Shown one piece after another: positions 33,376-40,330 of a stretch of DNA of 64,000 bases (the first letter of the stretch is position 1; each line of letters starts with the position of its first letter). A model generated the notes under the pieces. It did not search any database and had not been told where the DNA came from. It worked only from the letters and a program-made list of their open reading frames with translations. The position numbers and the translations under genes were made by a program. Origin of the DNA: Qipengyuania intermedia. Its GTDB lineage: Bacteria; Pseudomonadota; Alphaproteobacteria; Sphingomonadales; Sphingomonadaceae. The stretch lies in contig NZ_JAIGNS010000002.1 of assembly GCF_019711615.1 (NCBI RefSeq), positions 228,501-292,500 of the forward strand. The letters run 5' to 3'.

Positions 33376-34143
33376 GTGTCGCAACCGAATTTCACTTGGC
33401 TCTCCATGTCCGCCAGTCCGCCCGGGAGGTGGGATTTGCGCCTGCTCGACTGGCGCATGACACCTGCATTCCGCGCCGACGATACCCATCGCGGACAGCC
33501 CTTGCTGATCGACTGGCGCATCGGAGGGCGCTGTCCCGAATGGAGCGGAGTCGCCGACAGGAAGTGCGCCGTTATCGTCGGTGCCGACGATGCACGGACA
33601 AGGGCCGAACTGATCGAGCAGGGCTTCGCCGATGCGCTGTCGAGCCAGGTTGCCTTGGTCGAACTGGGCGCGCGGATGCTCAAGCTCGAAGGCTTGCGCG
33701 AAATGATCCCGCAATACCGGGTCATCGGCCCCGTCCGGCTCGACCTGTTCTACCGCGATGCCTATGTCGACGGCCGCTGGATCGGGCTGCACCCGCGTGA
33801 ATTCGCGCTGATATGGCGGCTGGCGGCGCATCCGGGGCAGCGGGTCGACAAGGCAGCCCTGTTGAAGGACGTCTGGCGCCTGCGCCACGAACCGGAAACG
33901 AATTCGCTCGAAGTCCACGTATCGCGCCTCAGGGCCAAGCTGGCCGTCTCGGGTCTCGGCTGGCTGGTCCAGACCCATATCGATGGCGGGTATTTCATCT
34001 GCACCGAAGCGCGTTCGACCTTCCCCGCGTTCGCCCGCGAGCGCAGGTCCATGCTGGACAGCGCATCCGCCATGTCGCAAGGTCGCCGGCCCGATCAGCC
34101 AAACCTTGCGGAGTGTCATGTCCAGCGAACGCGTAACGATTGA
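33376..34143 (+). CDS. winged-helix DNA-binding response regulator-like protein
   Basis: A 255-residue protein with an N-terminal region (1-110) lacking recognisable receiver acidic residues, then an OmpR/PhoB-type winged helix (about 125-215: LHPREFALIWRLAAHPGQRVDK, ETNSLEVHVSRLRAKL and VQTHIDGGYFI). The C-terminal 40 residues are extra and polar. GTG at 33376 is preceded by AGGAG at 7 nt; TTG at 33340 is a weaker option. The last 26 nt overlap the start of the enoyl-CoA hydratase gene in another frame, so the two may be coupled. Confidence 0.75.
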   Translation: MSQPNFTWLSMSASPPGRWDLRLLDWRMTPAFRADDTHRGQPLLIDWRIGGRCPEWSGVADRKCAVIVGADDARTRAELIEQGFADALSSQVALVELGARMLKLEGLREMIPQYRVIGPVRLDLFYRDAYVDGRWIGLHPREFALIWRLAAHPGQRVDKAALLKDVWRLRHEPETNSLEVHVSRLRAKLAVSGLGWLVQTHIDGGYFICTEARSTFPAFARERRSMLDSASAMSQGRRPDQPNLAECHVQRTRND

Positions 34144-34915
34144 ACTCGCCGATAACGGCGTTGCCCAGGTCCGCCTGAACCGTCCGGACAAGATGAATGC
34201 GCTGGACCCGGCGATGTTCGAAGCGATCATCGCCGCGGGCGAGGAATTGCGCACGATGAAGGGCCTGCGCGCCGTCGTTCTGGCAGGCGAGGGGCGCAGC
34301 TTTTGCGCCGGTCTCGACGTGTCGAGCTTTACCGCTGCGCCCGACGGGGAGCGCAAGCCCCTGACCGAGCGTACGCATGGCAATGCGAACACCTTCCAGG
34401 AAGTCGCCATGACCTGGCGCAAGTGCCCGGTGCCGGTCATCGCGGCCGTGCACGGCGTATGCTTTGGCGGCGGCATGCAGATCGCGAGCGGCGCGGACAT
34501 CCGCGTCGTCCACCCCGCCAGCCGCATGGCGATCATGGAAATGAAATGGGGCCTGGTGCCCGACATGGGCGGCTATCACCTGTGGCGCGGTCTCGTGCGC
34601 GACGACGTGCTGCGCGAACTGGTCTACACCAATCGCGAATTCACCGGCGAAGAGGCACAGGGATACGGCCTCGCCACCTTCGTCAGCGAAGACCCGCTCG
34701 GCAAGGCTAACGACATCGCCAATGAAATCGCCAATCGCAATCCCGAGGCGATCCGCGGCGCCAAGCGCCTGTCCGAAGCCATGCTGGAAAGATCGGGTGA
34801 CGACATCCTGATGGAAGAAAGCGTCGAACAGGCCGCCATCATGCGCAAGCCCAACCAGGTCGCGGCGGTGATGGCGGGGATGCAGAAGCGCCCAGCGAAA
34901 TTCACCGACGTGTGA
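34118..34915 (+). CDS. crotonase/enoyl-CoA hydratase family protein
   Basis: A 265-residue crotonase-fold protein. The oxyanion-hole blocks are AVVLAGEGRSFCAGLDVSSF and VIAAVHGVCFGGGMQIASGADIRV; the hydratase glutamate positions fall in MEMKWGLVPDMGG, where the usual catalytic Glu pair is not fully evident, so it may be an isomerase or hydrolase-like member. It probably works on acyl-CoA in lipid degradation. Start overlaps the preceding regulator gene. Confidence 0.88.
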   Translation: MSSERVTIELADNGVAQVRLNRPDKMNALDPAMFEAIIAAGEELRTMKGLRAVVLAGEGRSFCAGLDVSSFTAAPDGERKPLTERTHGNANTFQEVAMTWRKCPVPVIAAVHGVCFGGGMQIASGADIRVVHPASRMAIMEMKWGLVPDMGGYHLWRGLVRDDVLRELVYTNREFTGEEAQGYGLATFVSEDPLGKANDIANEIANRNPEAIRGAKRLSEAMLERSGDDILMEESVEQAAIMRKPNQVAAVMAGMQKRPAKFTDV

Positions 34916-34955
34916 GAGGCGGGCTGGCGCGCCCATGGCGGCTCGGCGTCCCGCG

Positions 34956-35399
34956 TCAGCCCTCTTCGCCGAATTTCCAGTCCTGCAGCTCTGCCAGGAA
35001 TATGCGCAGGCTTTCCAGCTTCGCGTTCCCGAACTCGCTGGCGAACCGGGTCTCTAAAGCGAGGCTCGAGTCTACCAGCGCCTGCGACGCCGCGTGGCCC
35101 CGAGCGGTGAGAGCGACCAATCGCGCGCGCCCGTCTGCCGGATCCTCGCGCACCTCCGCCAGGCCCTTATCCTCGAGCTGGCGGACCAGATAGGTCATGC
35201 TCTGCTTGGTGATCCCGGCCCGCTCTGCAAGGTCGACGATCCGCGTGCCGCCGTCATCGATGTGACGGAAAACCGGCGAGTGCGAAGGCCTGACTTCCGG
35301 AAAACCCCGGTCCGCGAGACCGGCATAGGTCAGCCTCTGCCAGAGGCCGTACGACTGGCCGAGCAGGCGACCAATGCGGGGGTCCAAGGCATCACTCAT
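34956..35399 (-). CDS. MarR family transcriptional regulator
   Basis: A 147-residue winged-helix repressor. The HTH is in IVDLAERAGITKQSMTYLVRQLEDKGL, followed by the wing VREDPADGRARLVALTARG. Helices at both ends form the dimer interface. ATG at 35399 (MSDALDPRI) is preferred; 35408 is also in frame. Divergent from the NTF2-like gene across a 65-nt gap holding a perfect palindrome, its likely operator. Confidence 0.9.
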   Translation of the reverse strand: MSDALDPRIGRLLGQSYGLWQRLTYAGLADRGFPEVRPSHSPVFRHIDDGGTRIVDLAERAGITKQSMTYLVRQLEDKGLAEVREDPADGRARLVALTARGHAASQALVDSSLALETRFASEFGNAKLESLRIFLAELQDWKFGEEG

Positions 35400-35415
35400 G
35401 CGCCGCACCTGCCAT

Positions 35416-35434
35416 TAGACAGACATTCTGTCTA
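35416..35434. promoter_or_regulatory. MarR operator candidate
   Basis: TAGACAGA (35416-35423), a 3-nt spacer and TCTGTCTA (35427-35434) form a perfect 8-bp inverted repeat centred between the divergent MarR and NTF2-like genes. It lies 17 nt from the MarR start and 30 nt from the NTF2-like start, so binding would block both promoters. Confidence 0.75.
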
Positions 35435-35464
35435 TTATCTCCGGCAACAAACCGGGGATAGGGC

Positions 35465-35869
35465 ATGGCGACGATCGAACAGAACCTGGCGACGGTGGCA
35501 GCGCATATCGAAAACGAGGCGCGGGACCCGGCAGCGATCCTGTCGCTCTATACCGACGACATCGTCCAGGAATTCCCCACGCGCGGGCTACGCTTTGAAG
35601 GGAAATCCGCGATCGAGGCGAACTATCGCCGCATGTTCGAAGCGATCGAGGACGTCGAACTGATCCCCTTCGAACGGTTCGCCACCGAAGATCGCGTGGT
35701 CGACGACATGCTGGTCCACTGCACGCTGGCAGGCGAAGGGATGGACGGGGCGCCGGTCCCCATCGGCAGTCCCGTGGCCCTGCGGCTCGTCCACGTGTTC
35801 CACATGCGCGACGGCCTCATATCGCGGGAGATCGTCCACGAGAACTGGCAGGTGCGATCGGCCCAATAA
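35465..35869 (+). CDS. nuclear transport factor 2 (SnoaL-like) family protein
   Basis: A 134-residue protein with the NTF2 cone fold: an N-terminal helix (IEQNLATVAAHIENEA), YTDDIVQEFPTRGLRFEGKSAIEANYRRMF (split over residues 30-60) and C-terminal strands ALRLVHVFHMRDGLISREIVHENW. Members are isomerases, hydrolases or ligand-binding proteins; the substrate is unknown. Probably controlled by the divergent MarR repressor and so may deal with a small toxic or aromatic ligand. Confidence 0.85.
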   Translation: MATIEQNLATVAAHIENEARDPAAILSLYTDDIVQEFPTRGLRFEGKSAIEANYRRMFEAIEDVELIPFERFATEDRVVDDMLVHCTLAGEGMDGAPVPIGSPVALRLVHVFHMRDGLISREIVHENWQVRSAQ

Positions 35870-35960
35870 CCGCCGACGCTGCCAGTCGCATCAACGCAAA
35901 TCGGAGACCAAGACCAGAGAAGAACGGGCGCGCAACCTGACCACAAACGGGAAGATCGAA

Positions 35961-36557
35961 ATGACCAGAACACTCAAGCTATGCGGCCTGATGTCCGCCG
36001 CCCTTGCGACAAACGCCCTTGCCGAAGTGCCGCGCGACCAGCCCGAGCAGTCTCTCCAGCAACTGGCCCGGCAGCTCGAACCCTACAAGAGCGTCGAATA
36101 CGCCATGGACCAGGGGTATATCAAAACCTCTGCCTGCGAAGTCCACCCGACGCTGGGCGCGATGGGCTTCCATTATGTCCGCCCGGACCTGCTCGGCCTG
36201 ACCCCGCCGGTGGACGGACGCGTGAACGGCACAGGCACCTACACCGGCGTCAATCCTCCGCCCATCCTTCTCTACGCGCCCGATGGCCATGGCGGCGAAA
36301 AGCTGGTCGGCATCGAACTGCTGGTTTTTGCCGAGGCATGGCACGCGGAATCCAAGCAGCCGCCGAAGTTCCGCGGCCGCGAATACGACTACATGGCCGA
36401 CGATCCGGCAACACCGCAGGACGAAGCCCATGGCTTCATGCCGCACTACGACCTGCATATCTGGCTGTACGAAAGCAATCCGAGCGGGCTGTACGCGCAG
36501 TGGAACCCGGACCTCGATTGCAACAACCTCGGCATCGTCCACTTCGACGATCACTGA
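35961..36557 (+). CDS. hypothetical secreted protein
   Basis: A 198-residue protein with a signal peptide ending near ALATNALA (about residue 21). The mature part has no motif I can assign: YAMDQGYIKTSACEVHPTLGAMGFHYV, PPPILLYAPDGHGGEKLVGIELLVF and an aromatic-rich C-terminus with FMPHYDLHIWLYESNPSG. Three cysteines remain in the whole sequence, two in the mature part. Several His residues (HVHP, MPHYDLH, HFDDH type positions) could bind a metal, but this is a guess. A 10-bp hairpin lies 14 nt after the stop. Confidence 0.65.
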   Translation: MTRTLKLCGLMSAALATNALAEVPRDQPEQSLQQLARQLEPYKSVEYAMDQGYIKTSACEVHPTLGAMGFHYVRPDLLGLTPPVDGRVNGTGTYTGVNPPPILLYAPDGHGGEKLVGIELLVFAEAWHAESKQPPKFRGREYDYMADDPATPQDEAHGFMPHYDLHIWLYESNPSGLYAQWNPDLDCNNLGIVHFDDH

Positions 36558-36570
36558 GCCCGCAAGCGAA

Positions 36571-36602
36571 GCCCGTCCGTTTGCCGCGGTGGACGGACGG
36601 GC
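36571..36602. terminator. hairpin between convergent genes
   Basis: GCCCGTCCGT (36571-36580) and ACGGACGGGC (36593-36602) form a perfect 10-bp stem with a 12-nt loop, just after the hypothetical secreted protein. There is no T-run, so efficient termination is not assured. Confidence 0.45.
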
Positions 36603-36603
36603 A

Positions 36604-36624
36604 GCTAACGACCCGATTGCGGAC
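36604..36624. repeat. dispersed 21-bp repeat, copy 1
   Basis: The 21 bases read GCTAACGACCCG-ATT-GCGGAC and match copy 2 at 36920-36940 at 19 of 21 positions. This copy sits immediately beyond the stop codon of the small membrane protein gene at 36626. Confidence 0.7.
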
Positions 36625-36625
36625 G

Positions 36626-36871
36626 TTACCTTCGCTTGTTCTTCGCATGATGCAGATACAGCCACGGCGCTGCGGCGATTGAGAGCATAATCGCAGAATA
36701 AAGGGGTGAATCAAAACTCAGGACTGCGCTCACGGCGTGCCAGCCCAGCATCAATATTGCGGAGCCCCAAATCAAGATCGCACCTAAAGCGAAACACAGG
36801 AACGCAACTCTCATTTCTGACATTTCTGAGGCGTTATCATTAACTGCCATTTTTGTCAGCTTTCCTCCCAT
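36626..36871 (-). CDS. hypothetical small membrane protein
   Basis: An 81-residue protein with two predicted membrane helices (about 28-47, FLCFALGAILIWGSAILML; about 57-74, LYSAIMLSIAAAPWLYL) and a basic tail (HHAKNKRR). I recognise no family. Base composition is more AT-rich than its neighbours. A later in-frame ATG at 36850 follows GGGAGGAAAG and may be the true start. It belongs to a lower-GC patch with the next gene. Confidence 0.5.
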   Translation of the reverse strand: MGGKLTKMAVNDNASEMSEMRVAFLCFALGAILIWGSAILMLGWHAVSAVLSFDSPLYSAIMLSIAAAPWLYLHHAKNKRR

Positions 36872-36919
36872 CTGACGACAGTTTCGCCGAACTAACAGTG
36901 TGCCAGAGGTGGACCAGCC

Positions 36920-36940
36920 GCTAACGACCCGTTGGCGGAC
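36920..36940. repeat. dispersed 21-bp repeat, copy 2
   Basis: GCTAACGACCCG-TTG-GCGGAC, in the same orientation as copy 1. It sits 6 nt beyond the stop of the 103-residue gene at 36947, mirroring the placement of copy 1 after the other small gene. Confidence 0.7.
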
Positions 36941-36946
36941 CTACGC

Positions 36947-37258
36947 TTACTGATTGACCGTAAGGTCGGTGCCGCATTTCCCACAGGTCTTCGCAGGCCA
37001 TGGAACGTACCAAAGTGACCCTCGCTTGAAGAGGGAGCGCCCGCACCTGGGGCACGCCAGCAGCAAGCTCGAAATGCCAAAATAGAGGAGCCAAGCTACC
37101 ATCAACGGTCCGACGATCCACTTAAAGTAGTCGAAGCCAATATTTAGGATCGATGCTGCAATCGGAATGCCCCAAACTATGGCGACGGCACAAAGGATGC
37201 TGGTGAGAAGCAGCCTCTTGCCTATAGGATGCGGACTTTCCGGAGCGGTCTTGGTCAC
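36947..37258 (-). CDS. hypothetical membrane protein with C-terminal zinc ribbon
   Basis: A 103-residue protein with two membrane helices (about 16-37, LLLTSILCAVAIVWGIPIAAS; about 46-67, WIVGPLMVAWLLYFGISSLLL) followed by a cysteine ribbon CPRCG and CGKCG spaced about 22 residues apart (about 69-97), likely zinc binding. No family is recognised. Lies in the same AT-richer patch and direction as the 81-residue gene. Confidence 0.6.
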   Translation of the reverse strand: MTKTAPESPHPIGKRLLLTSILCAVAIVWGIPIAASILNIGFDYFKWIVGPLMVAWLLYFGISSLLLACPRCGRSLFKRGSLWYVPWPAKTCGKCGTDLTVNQ

Positions 37259-37426
37259 GAGGCAACGCTACGTGAGGCGATGGCAGCTGTCGACCCATTC
37301 CCAGACGTTCCCGCGTGTTATAGATTGCTGCTCTAGGGGACATCAATCTTCTAACCGGGACCGCACCCAGCTCCTCCCGGAGCTATCCTCTTTCCTACTC
37401 GCGCGGAATTTGCCTTATCCTGGTGA

Positions 37427-38005
37427 ATGACCAAGCATCAGCCCATCGCATCGCTCGTGCCGGCAGGCAAAGCCTTCGCCGCGCCCGGAACTTCCTCCCC
37501 TGTTATCGAGACCCAGCGCCACGACGGCTGGACGCCCGCCCGGCAGGCGGCGTTCCTGCGCGAACTGGCGGCGACGCATAATGTGACTGCTGCCGCGAAG
37601 GCGGTAGGGATGAGCCGCCAGTCCGCCTACAAACTGCGGGCGCGCCTGCGCGGACTGCCGTTCGACAAGGGGTGGGAAGCCGCTTTCGTCCAGCGTTTCG
37701 ACGTGCTTGCCGAAGCCGCGCTCGACCGTGCGCTGAACGGCGTGGAAGTCCCGCATTACCACAAGGGCGAGCTGATCGGCACGTCGCGCCGTTTCGACGA
37801 ACGCCTGACATTGGGACTGCTTGCCATGCGGTCCCACTTCGTGCGCCGACCGGAGTGGGTCGACCATCCCGCCTATGCCTATGAACCCGATGAAGTGCGT
37901 GAGCTCGCCGACCGGGTCGAGCACGGGCCCGAAAGCTGGCTCGAGGACGCCGATGCGGAACTCGAATTGCGGTATGAGGAGGATGGAGAGGCAGGCGCCG
38001 AATGA
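37427..38005 (+). CDS. hypothetical helix-turn-helix protein
   Basis: A 192-residue cytosolic protein. A predicted HTH is in RQAAFLRELAATHNVTAAAKAVGMSRQSAYKLRARL (about residues 38-72), followed by a helical domain (FVQRFDVLAEAALDRALNGVEVPHY) and an acidic C-terminus. The HTH resembles those of terminase small subunits and DUF-type sphingomonad proteins, but no phage genes are around. Function unknown; a regulator is most likely. Confidence 0.65.
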   Translation: MTKHQPIASLVPAGKAFAAPGTSSPVIETQRHDGWTPARQAAFLRELAATHNVTAAAKAVGMSRQSAYKLRARLRGLPFDKGWEAAFVQRFDVLAEAALDRALNGVEVPHYHKGELIGTSRRFDERLTLGLLAMRSHFVRRPEWVDHPAYAYEPDEVRELADRVEHGPESWLEDADAELELRYEEDGEAGAE

Positions 38006-38089
38006 GGCGAGAGAAAACAAGGCGCGCAGGTGTCACCCTGTCTCGCGTTCTATTATCGCCATGTTTTCAGCGTCTTGGGAGGCGAAACC

Positions 38090-38112
38090 GAAGGCGACAC
38101 CCTGTCGCCTTC
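38090..38112. repeat. perfect 10-bp inverted repeat after the thioesterase gene
   Basis: GAAGGCGACA (38090-38099), spacer CCC, TGTCGCCTTC (38103-38112). It ends one base before the thioesterase stop. No T-run follows on either strand. It could be a weak terminator, a protein-binding site or an mRNA-stabilising hairpin. Confidence 0.5.
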
Positions 38113-38113
38113 G

Positions 38114-38893
38114 TCACCCGAAGATGGCGACGCTCTGCAATCCGTCCATCACCTGCTTGCCGTCGGCATTCCACAACCGCAGCCGTTCCGACGAATAGCC
38201 GTCGTCGGCGTGCTGGCTGGCGTTTTCGGACAGCCACCAGCCGTCGCGCGTCGTCGGCGCAGGCTCCAGCAAATTGAAGGACCAGTTAATCGAACTGATC
38301 GGGCCCTGGCGCTTCATCGCGCGCATGGCGCCCGGCGGCATGACATCGCCCAGCAGGATGAGCTCGCTCACCGGGTCGAGGCCCTCGCGGTCTTCCAGCC
38401 GCGCCCAGCGGCGCACCACCGGATCGCCGGGACCGCGGATGTCCTGGGCGCGGCGGATTTCGAAATTGTGCTGGATGAAGGCGGGACCCTTGCCGTTCAT
38501 CGCGGTCTCCGCTTCCTCGGGCGGTCCGGGCCAGTCGGCGATGGGTGCGGCCGGGTGGGTCGCATTCGCCTCGCGCGAAGTGCCAAAGAGCCAGAAGGCG
38601 GTAAGGGTGCACTTGCCCTCGCACCAGATCTCGCTGCGAACCTGTGCGACATTACGACCCTGGCGCACGATCTCGCGGCGCAATTCCGCTTCGGGCGCGG
38701 TCGGGGCGACGAAGGCCACCTGTGCGGCGCGCAAGGGGGGCAGGTCGGGAAAGGCGCGGACGGCCGCGGTATATCCGATCAGCGCCGACGCCCCGCCGTA
38801 AAGCGTGCGGCCCTGCAACCAGTGGTCGAGGTTGTCGAAGCGGGTGTGACCGCCATCGGGAGTGATCGGATCGATCAGGCTGGCAATGCTCAT
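38114..38893 (-). CDS. acyl-CoA thioesterase family protein (double hotdog fold)
   Basis: A 259-residue protein with two hotdog repeats. The first includes WLQGRTLYGGASALIGYTAAV and VAFVAPTAPEAELRREIVRQGRNVAQVRSEIW (split over residues 27-95); the second has SSINWSFNLLEPAP and a terminal DGYSSERLRLWNADGKQVM. This matches the TesB-like/4HBT_3 thioesterase family, which hydrolyses acyl-CoA. Specificity is unknown. Monocistronic, divergent from tRNA-Cys. Confidence 0.82.
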   Translation of the reverse strand: MSIASLIDPITPDGGHTRFDNLDHWLQGRTLYGGASALIGYTAAVRAFPDLPPLRAAQVAFVAPTAPEAELRREIVRQGRNVAQVRSEIWCEGKCTLTAFWLFGTSREANATHPAAPIADWPGPPEEAETAMNGKGPAFIQHNFEIRRAQDIRGPGDPVVRRWARLEDREGLDPVSELILLGDVMPPGAMRAMKRQGPISSINWSFNLLEPAPTTRDGWWLSENASQHADDGYSSERLRLWNADGKQVMDGLQSVAIFG

Positions 38894-39022
38894 GCCCGCT
38901 TCATTGCCGCTGGCCGCGCCTGCGTCCAGACTGACGTTACGGAAGGCCGTTCGCGCAAAGCCGATTGCAAAGGCTGCACAGACTCGCTAGTGGGCCGCTT
39001 CCCGTTCCGAGAGGGCGGGCGA

Positions 39023-39096
39023 GGCCCGATGGCGGAGTGGTTACGCAGAGGACTGCAAATCCTTGCACGCCGGTTCGATTCCGGCTCGGGCCTCCA
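39023..39096 (+). tRNA. tRNA-Cys (anticodon GCA)
   Basis: A 74-nt cloverleaf: acceptor GGCCCGA pairs with TCGGGCC, anticodon loop CTGCAAA (GCA) on an AGGA/TCCT stem, T-arm GCCGGTTCGATTCCGGC. Discriminator U and encoded CCA fit cysteine. Only 20 nt precede the next tRNA, so both are probably one transcript. Confidence 0.97.
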
Positions 39097-39116
39097 CTTC
39101 TCTTCGATGAGAATGT

Positions 39117-39192
39117 GCCGCTTTAGCTCAGTTGGTAGAGCACATCATTCGTAATGATGGGGTCACGTGTTCGAGTCACGTAAGCGGCACCA
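39117..39192 (+). tRNA. tRNA-Thr (anticodon CGT)
   Basis: A 76-nt cloverleaf: acceptor GCCGCTT pairs with AAGCGGC, D-arm TAGCTCAGTTGGTAGAGC, anticodon stem CATCA/TGATG with loop TTCGTAA (CGT), and T-arm CGTGTTCGAGTCACG. CCA is encoded at 39190-39192. Confidence 0.97.
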
Positions 39193-39213
39193 CCATCTCT
39201 ACAAAATGCCCGC

Positions 39214-39936
39214 TTACTGCGCGATTTCTTCCAGGCGCTCGCGATGCTGGATCACGGCCTCGCGGCGGGAGGGCAGGTCGATCAGGCCCTGTTTGCGGAA
39301 CTTCGTGAACTGGCGGCTCACGGTTTCGATGGTCAGCCCAAGCACGTCCGCGATTTGCTGGCGGGAGAGGGGCAGTTCGAAGGAGTTCCCTGCCTCTTCG
39401 AAAGGCACGCAGCCCTTGGGCGCAAGGCGGTCCGCCATGTCGAGCAGGAATGTAGCGAGCTTTTGCTCTGCATTCATCCGTCCGAGCAGGAGCATCCAGC
39501 GCCGCGTCCTGTCGAGCTCCGAGAGCGTGCGTTCGAGCAATTTGTGTTCGAGCCGCGGATGTTCGCGGGCAAAGCGGTCGAAGTCGGACCGCTGGAAGGT
39601 GCACACGAGGGCCGGGGTAAGCGCCTCGACACCATAGGGGTTGGAGGTGCCGAACGGACGACCCATGAAATCGCTCGGATAGGCGAGGCCGAGGATCTGT
39701 TCCTTGCCGTCGCTCGTCTGCGTCGACAGTTTGAGGAGGCCTTCGATCACGTTGGCGACCACGATCGCCTCGTCGCCTTCCCAGAACAATTGCTCGCCCG
39801 CATCGAGGTGGCGCCGACGACCGATGGAATTGAGGAGGCGAATCTCGGCATCGTCCAGATCGGCACAAATGGCGCGATTGCGGACGGCGCAAGCCTGGCA
39901 GAAGTTCAGGGCTGCTTTGGATGGGATACTATCCAT
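39214..39936 (-). CDS. fnrL: Crp/Fnr family oxygen-responsive regulator, FnrL/FnrN type
   Basis: A 240-residue regulator. The N-terminal cluster C13-X2-C16-X7-C24 (NFCQACAVRNRAICADL) matches the alphaproteobacterial FnrN/FnrL pattern for an oxygen-labile [4Fe-4S] cluster, and a fourth Cys occurs in LVCTFQRSDF. A cNMP-like barrel (about 30-140) and a winged HTH (about 160-230, LPLSRQQIADVLGLTIETVSRQF) follow. It probably controls microaerobic respiration genes. Start at 39936 (MDSIPSKAALNF); the frame is open 10 codons further. Confidence 0.9.
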   Translation of the reverse strand: MDSIPSKAALNFCQACAVRNRAICADLDDAEIRLLNSIGRRRHLDAGEQLFWEGDEAIVVANVIEGLLKLSTQTSDGKEQILGLAYPSDFMGRPFGTSNPYGVEALTPALVCTFQRSDFDRFAREHPRLEHKLLERTLSELDRTRRWMLLLGRMNAEQKLATFLLDMADRLAPKGCVPFEEAGNSFELPLSRQQIADVLGLTIETVSRQFTKFRKQGLIDLPSRREAVIQHRERLEEIAQ

Positions 39937-40017
39937 CGGCTCTCGATACCGCCCGCCGGGCGCCATGCCAAGAAGCGACCTTGATGGAGGCCGGATTCCG
40001 TCCGGGTCATCAGGAAG

Positions 40018-40109
40018 TGGCGGAGACGGAGGGATTCGAACCCTCGATACCCGTTACCAGGTATGGCTCCTTAGCAGGGAGCTGGTTTCAGCCACTCACC
40101 CACGTCTCC
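40018..40109 (-). tRNA. tRNA-Ser (anticodon GCT)
   Basis: A 92-nt tRNA with a long variable arm, as expected for serine. Acceptor GGAGACG (40109-40103) pairs with CGTCTCC (40028-40022), anticodon loop contains GCT on a CTCC.. stem, and CCA is encoded at 40020-40018. Confidence 0.96.
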
Positions 40110-40330
40110 GCATCGCAAGCCTCGGCTGCGAGGGGCGCGCTATAGCTAGGGGTTGTAATGCCATCAAGGGTGAATCCGTCGTCATCTGCCTAACGCGCAA
40201 AAGACTCGTTTCGCCGCGAATTCGATTCGGTTCATCGCCCTGTCATTGCCCGCCTGCTCCAAAGCGATTCTCCTCATCGGCGCAGCCTTGTCGGCTCGAT
40301 CGACGACGAGGCACAGGAAGGGATTTCGAA

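Noticed and set aside
36604..36940. attC/integron cassette array in the low-GC patch
   Set aside because: The 21-bp repeats lack the GTTRRRY core and its inverse partner, and there is no integrase in the window.
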